Shown here: positions 10,806 to 19,019 of the stretch, in pieces
Numbering within the stretch: the first letter of the stretch is position 1
Layout of the letters: every line of letters begins with the position of its first letter
NCBI GenBank assembly: GCA_016868455.1
Contig: VGGV01000007.1
Location: 61,129-125,128, forward strand
Source: Bacteroidota bacterium
Lineage (GTDB): Bacteria; Bacteroidota; Bacteroidia; Chitinophagales; Chitinophagaceae
Length of the DNA: 64,000 bases
Direction: 5' to 3'
The notes under the pieces: generated by a model
The model's database searches: none
What the model saw: the letters and a program-made list of their open reading frames with translations, nothing else
Told to the model about the DNA's origin: nothing
Program-made: the position numbers and the translations under genes

Positions 10806-11765
10806 TCAGCGTTTCCCTTTTCCAAAATGCTTCAAATCCCTTACTTCCTTTTCTGTGAGAAAACGCCATTTGCCCCTTTCCACATTCTTTTTGGTGAGCC
10901 CGGCAAAAACCACCCGGTCAAGATGTTTGACATCATAGCCCAGGTGTTCAAATATGCGGCGGACAATACGGTTGCGGCCGCTGTGTATCTCCACGCCAAT
11001 TTGTGTTTTGTCTTTTATATCTGCATAGGCCAGTACATCCACCGAAGCAGGGCCGTCTTCCAGCACAACGCTTTTTAGTATGTTTTCAAAATCATTTTTC
11101 TCCAGGGGTTTGTTTAGTGTAACATGGTATACTTTTTTTACCTCATTACTGGGATGAGTGAGTTTTTGCGCCAATTCACCGTCATTGGTAAGCAGCAGCA
11201 CCCCGGAGGTATTCCTGTCAAGCCTGCCCACCGGATAAACCCTTTCCCGGGTGGCGGTTTTGATAATATCCAGCACGGTTTTTCTTCCCTGCGGGTCATC
11301 AGTGGTAGTGATATAATCTTTGGGTTTATTGAGCAGGATATAAACGAGATTTTTGGCAAGAAATATTTTTTTACCATTCACCCGGATATCATCTTTTCCG
11401 GATACTTTATGTCCCGGTTCTGTTATCAGCTGGCCATTTACTTTTACGAGTCCTTTCTTAACCATTTCTGCAGCTTCCCGCCTTGCTGCTACTCCTGCAT
11501 GGGCAATGAACTTATTAAGCGGCATGAGACCGGAAGTAGGTGGTCTGAGGTCTGAGGCCGGAGCGGAGATATTAAATTTAGGCTTTCCTTTGTGGCTTCC
11601 ATCCCGAAAACTTTCGAAATCAGACATCCGGCTTCTTTTCTTTTCAAAAAACTCCTCCCTTTCTTTCTTCCACTTCCTTTTTTCCTGCCTGAATTGCTCC
11701 TTAATGGCTGCGTTACTTTTTTTACGGGTAAACTGACTGAACTGATGGGATGATTTCTTTTTCAT
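10806..11765 (-). CDS. RluB/RsuA-family pseudouridine synthase (likely start at MKKKSSHQ; ORF track starts at 11924)
   Basis: S4 domain MPLNKFIAHAGVAARREAAEMVKKGLVKVNG; VGRLDRNTSGVLLLTNDGELA. Confidence 0.92.
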   Translation of the reverse strand: MKKKSSHQFSQFTRKKSNAAIKEQFRQEKRKWKKEREEFFEKKRSRMSDFESFRDGSHKGKPKFNISAPASDLRPPTSGLMPLNKFIAHAGVAARREAAEMVKKGLVKVNGQLITEPGHKVSGKDDIRVNGKKIFLAKNLVYILLNKPKDYITTTDDPQGRKTVLDIIKTATRERVYPVGRLDRNTSGVLLLTNDGELAQKLTHPSNEVKKVYHVTLNKPLEKNDFENILKSVVLEDGPASVDVLAYADIKDKTQIGVEIHSGRNRIVRRIFEHLGYDVKHLDRVVFAGLTKKNVERGKWRFLTEKEVRDLKHFGKGKR

Positions 11766-11871
11766 GTGAGGCATTTGCTGTTTTACAACAGGAATAAACG
11801 ACAAAGGTAATAAAAGAAAAGCCCCGATGCGACATGCAGCAGGGCCGGTAATTTTTTTATAGCCGGATAAG

Positions 11872-12546
11872 TTAAATGACTTCCTTTTTCGTTTCGGGCT
11901 TTTTGCCGCCTTTATGCGGGCCATGGTGCATGGATTCTTTCATTTTCTTCAGTTGCTCTTCCGTCAGTACTGACTTCATGTTTTCTTTTTGTTTTTTCAT
12001 CAGCTCTTTTATTTCTTCCCTTTTCTTTTCATCGCTCAGTGATTTATTTTCACGGATAGCCTTCATTTTTTCCATCATTTCTTTTCTGTTACTTTCTATT
12101 TTGGCGGCCTGTTCATTACTGAGTCCCAAACGGATCTTCATTTTTTCAAGCCGGGCTTTTGTTTCCACTTCGTGAAGAGCCTTTCTTTCGGTTTTCATCT
12201 TTTCCAATTTGGCCTTCTGCTCGCCGGTAAGTACATTTTCCATTTTTGATTTTTGATCCTTCCGCAGGTTTTCCATCCGGGTTCTCCATTTTTTTACTGT
12301 GATCTTGTCATTCTTTTTCAATTCTTCCATCTGTTTCCGGAAAGCTTCCCGCTGGGTTTTCATCTGTTCCTTCTGAGCATCGGTAAGGTTCAGTTCTTTC
12401 AATTCCATACCACCGGGTCGGCGATGATGCATTTTACCGGGGCCGCCATGCGGTTTATAGCCATCGTGTTTACGTTCGGGTATTTCCTGAGCTTTTACAG
12501 CAAAAGCTACTGAGAGAGCAAGGGCGGAAGTGATTATTTTTTTCAT
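11872..12546 (-). CDS. Secreted Spy/CpxP-like helical protein with two LTxxQ-type repeats
   Basis: Signal peptide; LNLTDAQKEQMK...NVLTGEQKAKLEKM and LGLSNEQAAKIE...SVLTEEQLKKMKE. Confidence 0.8.
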   Translation of the reverse strand: MKKIITSALALSVAFAVKAQEIPERKHDGYKPHGGPGKMHHRRPGGMELKELNLTDAQKEQMKTQREAFRKQMEELKKNDKITVKKWRTRMENLRKDQKSKMENVLTGEQKAKLEKMKTERKALHEVETKARLEKMKIRLGLSNEQAAKIESNRKEMMEKMKAIRENKSLSDEKKREEIKELMKKQKENMKSVLTEEQLKKMKESMHHGPHKGGKKPETKKEVI

Positions 12547-12695
12547 GGTTAATCTTTTTAAGTTGGACGCTGCAAGTTTTGCAAACTTTCGGCATCGCTA
12601 ATGTAAAAAAATGTTGAACGGAGATAAAGACCTTCCCTTAGAAAGCAGGTTTAATCCAAAGTATGAAATTCTTCGTAAAAGGCCGCAAAAGCTGA

Positions 12696-13751
12696 TTATC
12701 GGCTGTCTTTGTTTGCCAATTGCCCGCAGGCTGCATCAATATCCTTTCCCCGTGAACGGCGTAACCTGACATTCACACGGTGTTTTTCCAGGTATGCTGT
12801 AAAAGCCTGTACTTTAGCGTCTTCAGGTTTTTCAAACCGGGCAAAGTCAATAGGATTATATTCAATAATATTAATAAGATCGGCCGGAACCTGTCTGTAT
12901 ATTTTAATAAGATCATCAGCATCCTTCAGGCTGTCATTAAAATCTTTAAAAAGAATATACTCAAAAGTAATCTCATTGCCGGTTTGCTTATAAAAATAGT
13001 TCAGGGCATCTACAAGGGATTTAATATTGTTACTGTCATTAATTGGCATGATTTCATGCCGCTTTACGTCAGTTGCTGCGTGGAGTGAAAGAGCCAGTTT
13101 AAATTTAACCTTGTCATCGCCCAACTGCCGGATGGCTTTTGCCACACCAGCAGTGGAAACTGTTATCCTCCTTGGGCTCATACCCATCCCGTCAGGTGAA
13201 GTAATGCGTTCAACAGACTTCAATACATTTTTATAATTCAACAGGGGCTCGCCCATGCCCATAAAGACAATATTGCTTAATTTTTTCCCATAGGTCTTTT
13301 CGCATTGCCGGTTGAGGAGCACCACTTCGTCATAAATCTCATCGAAATCAAGATTTCTTTTGCGGTCAATATACCCGGTGGCGCAAAACTTACAACTGAG
13401 GGAACAGCCAATTTGGGAGGAGACACAGGCGGTATAGCGGGTAGTTGTTGGGATCAGCACCCCTTCCACCAGGTGACCATCATGAGTTTTAAAACGGGAT
13501 TTAACCGTGCCATCGGCTGAGTATTGTGTGGTATCAATAGTAAGCGCAGGCAGGGTAAAGTTTTCCCCCAGTTTTTGCCGGAGTTCCTTGCTCAGGTTGG
13601 TCATGTCTGCAAAGCTCATGGCATGTTTCTGCCAAAGCCATTCATATACCTGTTTTGCCCTGAATTTTTTCTCGCCCAAGTCCTCAAAGTACCGCTCCAG
13701 TTCCTGCAGGCTGAGATGCCGTATGTTTGGCGTTTTTTTCATGTGGTGCAA
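12696..13751 (-). CDS. rlmN: 23S rRNA (adenine2503-C2)-methyltransferase RlmN
   Basis: CSLSCKFCATG radical-SAM motif, VFMGMGEPLLN, SLHAA. Confidence 0.96.
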   Translation of the reverse strand: MHHMKKTPNIRHLSLQELERYFEDLGEKKFRAKQVYEWLWQKHAMSFADMTNLSKELRQKLGENFTLPALTIDTTQYSADGTVKSRFKTHDGHLVEGVLIPTTTRYTACVSSQIGCSLSCKFCATGYIDRKRNLDFDEIYDEVVLLNRQCEKTYGKKLSNIVFMGMGEPLLNYKNVLKSVERITSPDGMGMSPRRITVSTAGVAKAIRQLGDDKVKFKLALSLHAATDVKRHEIMPINDSNNIKSLVDALNYFYKQTGNEITFEYILFKDFNDSLKDADDLIKIYRQVPADLINIIEYNPIDFARFEKPEDAKVQAFTAYLEKHRVNVRLRRSRGKDIDAACGQLANKDSR

Positions 13752-13812
13752 AGATAAACCCGGCTAAAGGGATTCAGCTGATTTCACAGATATTTGCTTT
13801 CAAACCTGGAAA

Positions 13813-15006
13813 ATGAAAGCAGTTTATGTTATCGATGCTGTTCGTACACCTGTAGGAAAATATGGCGGCATACTCTCACAAATCAGGCCTGATGATCTTT
13901 TGGCTTATGTGATAAGTACTTTGATTAAACGAAATGAGAGTGTGGATGTGAACGCTATTGAAGATATTATTGCCGGCGCAGCCAACCAGGCCGGTGAAGA
14001 CAACCGCAATGTGGCAAGAATGGCTGCGCTGCTGGCGGGATTGCCGGTAACCGTAGCAGGCAGTACCGTGAACCGTTTATGTGCATCAGGATTGCAGGCC
14101 GTGATGGACGCATCCCGGCAAATTCTGTGCGGTGATGCAGAACTGGTAATTGCCTGCGGGGTAGAGAGTATGACCCGTGCCCCATTTGTTGTCGGAAAAA
14201 GTACGGAGGCCTTCGGCCGTTCTGCTGAAATGTTTGATACCACAATGGGCTGGCGGTTTATCAACAGGAAACTTGCTGCTTTGCACCATCCTTATACCAT
14301 GGGAGAAACGGCAGAGAATGTGGCGAAACAATGGAATATCCCAAGGCAGGAGCAGGATGAATTTGCACTGGCTTCACAGCAAAAATACTTTGCGGCCAAA
14401 GCAGCAGATAAGTGGGCGGATGAGATGGCACCGGTAGAACTTAATAATAAGGGCCTTGTAAGCTGGATTGTTCATGATGAACACCCCAGGGAAACTTCAA
14501 TGGAAAAACTGGCAGCTTTGCAACCCGCCTTTGTAAAGAACGGAACGGTAACGGCAGGAAATTCTTCAGGCATTAATGATGGGGCAGCTGCTATGTTACT
14601 GGCTGATGAGGCAGCGGTAAAAAAATATAAACTGAAACCCTTGGCCAGAGTTGTATCGATGGCGGTGGCGGGAGTTGACCCGGCCATTATGGGCATAGGG
14701 CCTGTGCCTGCCACGCAAAAAGCACTGAAAAGATCAGGACTAAAACTCAGTGATATTGGCCTGGTGGAACTGAATGAAGCCTTTGCCTCGCAGTCCATTG
14801 CCTGTATCCGTGACTTAGAGCTGAATACGAATAAAGTAAATGTGAATGGCGGGGCCATCGCAATCGGGCATCCCCTGGGTTGCAGCGGAGTCCGCATTTC
14901 AGCCACCTTACTGCATGAAATGAGGCGACGCAGTACAAAATATGGCCTGGCCACCATGTGTGTAGGGGTGGGGCAGGGAGCTGCCATTATTTATGAAGGG
15001 ATGTAG
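13813..15006 (+). CDS. Acetyl-CoA acyltransferase (thiolase)
   Basis: NRLCASGLQAV, NVNGGAIAIGHPLGCSGVR, CVGVGQGAAIIYE. Confidence 0.96.
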   Translation: MKAVYVIDAVRTPVGKYGGILSQIRPDDLLAYVISTLIKRNESVDVNAIEDIIAGAANQAGEDNRNVARMAALLAGLPVTVAGSTVNRLCASGLQAVMDASRQILCGDAELVIACGVESMTRAPFVVGKSTEAFGRSAEMFDTTMGWRFINRKLAALHHPYTMGETAENVAKQWNIPRQEQDEFALASQQKYFAAKAADKWADEMAPVELNNKGLVSWIVHDEHPRETSMEKLAALQPAFVKNGTVTAGNSSGINDGAAAMLLADEAAVKKYKLKPLARVVSMAVAGVDPAIMGIGPVPATQKALKRSGLKLSDIGLVELNEAFASQSIACIRDLELNTNKVNVNGGAIAIGHPLGCSGVRISATLLHEMRRRSTKYGLATMCVGVGQGAAIIYEGM

Positions 15007-15059
15007 AAGTTTGTAACCTTTTGCCGTAAATTCCGTTTTAAAACAAAAACCACATACTC

Positions 15060-15427
15060 ATGAAGAAATTACTTTTCTCCGCCCTGTTCTTTTTTGTTGC
15101 CGTACTGGCAGGCGCTTAAACGGATTCATTAGATCAGTATACCGGCAAATACAAATTTCCCGACGGAAGCCCGGTAGCAGAAGTAGGAGTGGTGCTGGAA
15201 AATGGCACTCTGACAACCACTTCAGTAATGGGTAATTCTGAACTCAGGAAACAGATTCCAAAAAGGTATTTGAAATAGTAGCTTATGCCGGTACTGCTAC
15301 TTTCAGAAGAGACGGCGATGGCAAAGTGGTTGGTTTGCGGATCCAGGTGCAGGATGTGGATATGGAAGGCACCAGGGAATCAGGCTGGGCTATTACCGGC
15401 TACAGGCATCTGTTGCTGAGCCGGTAA
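15060..15427 (+). pseudogene. Degenerate small secreted protein (DUF3471-like), one nonsense codon plus one frameshift
   Basis: MKKLLFSALFFFVAVLAGA*TDSLDQYTGKYKFPDGSPVAEVGVVLENGTLTTTSVMGNSELRK, then frame change to DSKKVFEIVAYAGTATFRRDGDGKVVGLRIQVQDVDMEGTRESGWAITGYRHLLLSR*. Confidence 0.8.
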
Positions 15428-15445
15428 AGCAACTAACCTAGCAGT

Positions 15446-16825
15446 TTACTTTTCCCCGAAATTATAATTGAGTAAGGCGGAGAAAGGAATGATTTCCTGC
15501 TTGCCGGTGGCCAGCGTTTTGATATTGCAGGTTTGACTTTGCATTTCTTTTTCACCAATAATTACAACAAAAGGGATATTCTTGTTTTCGGCATATTTGA
15601 ACTGTTTGTCAAATTTCACTGCTTCATGATACAGTTCACAGCGGATACCGTTGTGCCTCAGCTGCTGCATCAGCTCAAATGCTTTTTTGCTTTCTTTTTC
15701 ACCAAGGTTGAAAAATAATACCTGGGTGCTGAATTGCAGATTTGCAGGAAAAAGATTCAGCTCTTCCATTACATCATAAATTCGGTCAACACCAAAAGAA
15801 ATTCCAACGCCGGGGATATTGGGCACACCAAACAAACCGGTCAGGTCATCATAGCGGCCGCCTCCTCCGATGCTTCCCATCTTTACTGCTGCAGGCGGTT
15901 TAACTTCGAAGATGATACCGGTGTAGTAATTGAGGCCGCGGGCAAGGGTAGGGTCAATGGTGAGTGGTAAGTAGTGAGCGGTGAGTAATGAGTCTTTCAG
16001 CCATTCCAGTTCCTCAATTCCTTTATGTGCTGTTTCATTATCGCCAAACAGTTTTTTTAATGCGCTTATCTTGTCTTCATTACCTCCTGAAATATTCAGA
16101 TAGCTTTCAACTATGCTGATCCGTTTTGAGTCTAATCCTTTTCCGCTTAGTTCTTCTTTTACTTTTTCCAAACCAACCTTGTCTAATTTATCAATGGCGA
16201 TGGCGATGTCATTCATCTTTTCAGCGCCGCCGCATAGTTCGGCCAGCGCTGTCACCAGTTTGCGGTGATTGATTTTAATTTCAAATCCTTTCAGGCCTAA
16301 CCGTGTAAAAACTTCAGCATAGATATTTGCCAGTTCCAGTTCATTCAGCAATGAATTGCTTCCCACCACATCAGCATCACACTGGTAAAACTCACGGTAC
16401 CTCCCTTTCTGCGGCCGGTCGGCCCGCCATACGGGTTGTATCTGATAACGCTTAAACGGGAATGTCAGTGTATTATGATTCATGGCCACAAAGCGGGCCA
16501 AAGGGATGGTAAGGTCGTATTTTAGTGCTCTTTCAGTTATGCCTTTTACATTTTTACCTTGTAATACTTTTTCAAAATCTTCCTTTATTTGTTTTTCCTT
16601 TTCTTTATTATCAAGGCCGTTGTTCAGTATTTTAAAAATCAATTTATCCCCTTCTTCCCCATATTTACCCATCAGCGTATCTAAGTTTTCCATCGCCGGT
16701 GTTTCCAGCGGCTGAAAGCCGTAGAGTTCAAAAACATTTTTAATCGTATTAAGAATATAGTTTCTCTTTCGCACAACCTCCGGTCCGAAGTCTCTTGTTC
16801 CTTGTGGTAATGTTGGTTTGGTCAT
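15446..16825 (-). CDS. hisS: Histidyl-tRNA synthetase
   Basis: GTRDFGPEVVRKR, RYQIQPVWRADRPQKGRYREFYQCD, LARGLNYYTG, GGGGRYDDL. Confidence 0.97.
   Translation of the reverse strand: MTKPTLPQGTRDFGPEVVRKRNYILNTIKNVFELYGFQPLETPAMENLDTLMGKYGEEGDKLIFKILNNGLDNKEKEKQIKEDFEKVLQGKNVKGITERALKYDLTIPLARFVAMNHNTLTFPFKRYQIQPVWRADRPQKGRYREFYQCDADVVGSNSLLNELELANIYAEVFTRLGLKGFEIKINHRKLVTALAELCGGAEKMNDIAIAIDKLDKVGLEKVKEELSGKGLDSKRISIVESYLNISGGNEDKISALKKLFGDNETAHKGIEELEWLKDSLLTAHYLPLTIDPTLARGLNYYTGIIFEVKPPAAVKMGSIGGGGRYDDLTGLFGVPNIPGVGISFGVDRIYDVMEELNLFPANLQFSTQVLFFNLGEKESKKAFELMQQLRHNGIRCELYHEAVKFDKQFKYAENKNIPFVVIIGEKEMQSQTCNIKTLATGKQEIIPFSALLNYNFGEK
15961..15995. repeat. 7-nt period tandem repeat, TRAGYRR x5, inside hisS
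   Basis: TGAGTGG TAAGTAG TGAGCGG TGAGTAA TGAGTCT. Confidence 0.8.
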
Positions 16826-16971
16826 CTTTCGTACTCTTTAAACTTTAGGGTTCTAAAGCCCCTCATCCGGAGGGCCTGCCTGCCGGACAGGCAGGGTTTG
16901 GGGAGGCCTCGCTTCCGTACAACTTCCGGACCGAAGTCTCTTGTTTCCTGTGGCAGTGTTGGTTTAGTCAT
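16822..16971 (-). CDS. 49-codon leader ORF duplicating the HisS N-terminus, fused to repeat-encoded sequence; stop overlaps hisS start (ATGA)
   Basis: MTKPTLPQETRDFGPEVVRKRGLPKPCLSGRQALRMRGFRTLKFKEYER*. ATG at 16971-16969, TGA at 16824-16822, hisS ATG at 16825-16823. Confidence 0.55.
   Translation of the reverse strand: MTKPTLPQETRDFGPEVVRKRGLPKPCLSGRQALRMRGFRTLKFKEYER
16853..16910. repeat. GC-rich palindromic repeat element between the LMW-PTP gene and hisS
   Basis: Contains CCTGCCTG-ccgga-CAGGCAGG (16875-16895), bounded by GCCCCTCATCCGGAGGG and GGTTTGGGGAGGCCTC. Confidence 0.7.
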
Positions 16972-16993
16972 ATTAGTTAATGAGTAGTCTTCT

Positions 16994-17479
16994 TTATTGG
17001 CTCATTGTATATTGAGAGTTGAGGATTGAATATTTTGAGATTATGGCTTCACAGGCTTTATCAATGAGCTTAAAAGCTTCATGGTATCCCGCCTCCGGCC
17101 CGTACCAGGGATCGGGTACATTCATATTGGTCCCGGGGTATAATTCGTTCAGCAGCAAATCAACTTTGCCTGCATCAAACCTTTTCCCGGCAATCCGTTT
17201 TATTTCATCCACCACATCCACCGCAAGGGCATAAATTTTATCATATACATCAAAATCACCGGCAGTAAACCGCCGGGCCCTTTGCCGGCTGATGTCAATA
17301 CCATTCAGCCTGGCCACTTTTTGTGAAAGCGGATGCGGCGGTTCGCCGGTATGATAGCTGTTGGTGCCGGCACTTTCGATGCTCCACGTTAAACCTGCCT
17401 TAAAAGCTTTTTGCAGTAGTATGCCTTCGGCCAAAGGACTGCGGCAAATATTACCCAGGCAAACCATTAAAATCCTCAT
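16994..17479 (-). CDS. Low-molecular-weight protein-tyrosine phosphatase
   Basis: MVCLGNICRSPLAEG P-loop and VPDPWYG motif. Confidence 0.95.
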   Translation of the reverse strand: MRILMVCLGNICRSPLAEGILLQKAFKAGLTWSIESAGTNSYHTGEPPHPLSQKVARLNGIDISRQRARRFTAGDFDVYDKIYALAVDVVDEIKRIAGKRFDAGKVDLLLNELYPGTNMNVPDPWYGPEAGYHEAFKLIDKACEAIISKYSILNSQYTMSQ

Positions 17480-17498
17480 GCCGGCAAAAGTAAAGTAA

Positions 17499-17519
17499 AA
17501 GGTACAAGGTGCAAGGTAC
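17499..17519. repeat. 7-nt period tandem repeat, AAGGTRC x3
   Basis: AAGGTAC AAGGTGC AAGGTAC, then degenerate units. Confidence 0.75.
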
Positions 17520-17787
17520 TGGACGCAAGTTGTTGCGGGTTAGTTCAATGTTAAACCAGGTTTGTTGAATTGGCAGTCATGTGGATTTCTTTTTTACCTG
17601 CATCTGATTACTGCGTACTAAGGCATTTATGAGCGCAGTAGTATCTAATATGCATTAGCAATCTGTACGATTACCCGGGCCAATATTGTAAAATTTCAAT
17701 AATTTGCTCCGCACCCCGTCGTCCCTGGCAAATTGAATTTTGCCGGGGACAAATTTTCAGCAGGGAGGCTGAAGTGAGGAAAAACGT

Positions 17788-18042
17788 TTGACGATGTTTG
17801 AAGAATACGAAAAAAAGAAAAGGAAGCAGGTGGCGCAGATGAAATCGCTGATGGATTATGGTATGGGGCTGCTCATACTGCTGGTAGGATTTTTTTTTCT
17901 TTTTCGGGCCAGGCTGGGAACTATTCCTTTAAATGAAAAGCTGGGTGAGCCGGATACCCTTGAAAAAATTTTTGGGGGCCTTTGCCTTTTCTACGGCGCC
18001 TGGCGGATTTACAGGGGCTATAAAAAAAAATATTTCAGATGA
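17788..18042 (+). CDS. Small membrane protein, hypothetical
   Basis: 84 aa with one or two hydrophobic helices; overlaps the next gene by 4 bp. Confidence 0.65.
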   Translation: MTMFEEYEKKKRKQVAQMKSLMDYGMGLLILLVGFFFLFRARLGTIPLNEKLGEPDTLEKIFGGLCLFYGAWRIYRGYKKKYFR

Positions 18043-18974
18043 ACAGCGCTGGCTATACTGCGGGAGACCGGCTGCCGTGGCTGGCCTGTTTTCTTTTGCT
18101 CCTGTCTGCCTGTAAGTCTTATGATAAGCAGCGGGATGAACTGCCGGATAATAAATACAAAGGAACCATCCGGGTAAGTGCCGATGAATCTTTCAAGCCT
18201 ATTATTGATGAACATATAAAGATTTACGAATCTCAGCACTCCGGTGCCAGCATCCGGGTGGAGTATAAACCGGAGGCCGACTGCCTGAGGGATTTGCCCA
18301 ATGATTCAGTAAGGATGGTGATTGCAACAAGGCCTGCCAGCGAAGAAGAAAAAGAATATATTTCAGACAGCCTGAAAAAGAACCTGCGCAGCATGACGGT
18401 TGCCAATGATGCGATAGCAGTAATCGTTCACCCGTCATCACCGGATTCCCTGTTTACCATGCAGGAGCTGAGGGAGATATTGACAGGAAAGTTTAAGAAA
18501 AATTTAATTCCGGTGTTTGACGGGGTGAAAGCAACCAGTACAGTACGTTTTATCATCGATTCAGTATTGCGGGGCGATTCGCTAACGCCAAAGGCAATGG
18601 CAGCCCGAAGCAGCGAAGGGGTTATTGATTATGTCTCTAAAAATCCGAATGTAATTGGTTTTATTGGGATTAGCTGGATTGGCAACCCGGAAGACACAGC
18701 CCAGATGAGTTTTTTGAAAAAAGTAAGAATGGCAGCCCTGGAGAGTTCAGATAAACCAGGCGCTTATGTAAAAGCTTACCAGGCAAATATTTACCTAAAA
18801 CGGTACCCTATGGTACGGGATTTGGTTTACATACTTAAGGAAAATTACAGAGGACTTGGAACGGCTTTTGCAAACTTTATGAGCGGAGAAACAGGGCAGA
18901 TTATTTTCAGAAGGGCTTACCTGGTACCTACTAAAAAAAAATTCGGTATCAGGCCGGTTAAGCTGAAGGAGTAA
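18039..18974 (+). CDS. PstS-like periplasmic substrate-binding lipoprotein
   Basis: Lipobox-like LLLSACKS; GTIRVSADESFKPIIDEHIKIYESQHSGASIRVEYKPEADCLRDL. Confidence 0.85.
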   Translation: MNSAGYTAGDRLPWLACFLLLLSACKSYDKQRDELPDNKYKGTIRVSADESFKPIIDEHIKIYESQHSGASIRVEYKPEADCLRDLPNDSVRMVIATRPASEEEKEYISDSLKKNLRSMTVANDAIAVIVHPSSPDSLFTMQELREILTGKFKKNLIPVFDGVKATSTVRFIIDSVLRGDSLTPKAMAARSSEGVIDYVSKNPNVIGFIGISWIGNPEDTAQMSFLKKVRMAALESSDKPGAYVKAYQANIYLKRYPMVRDLVYILKENYRGLGTAFANFMSGETGQIIFRRAYLVPTKKKFGIRPVKLKE

Positions 18975-19019
18975 AGAAAGGGGCTGGTTATATTTACAAA
19001 CTCTAAAAGAAGAAGTAAA

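Noticed and set aside
14472-14987. Minus-strand 171-aa ORF antisense to the thiolase gene
   Set aside because: Antisense shadow ORF of a conserved thiolase; no start context or domain evidence.
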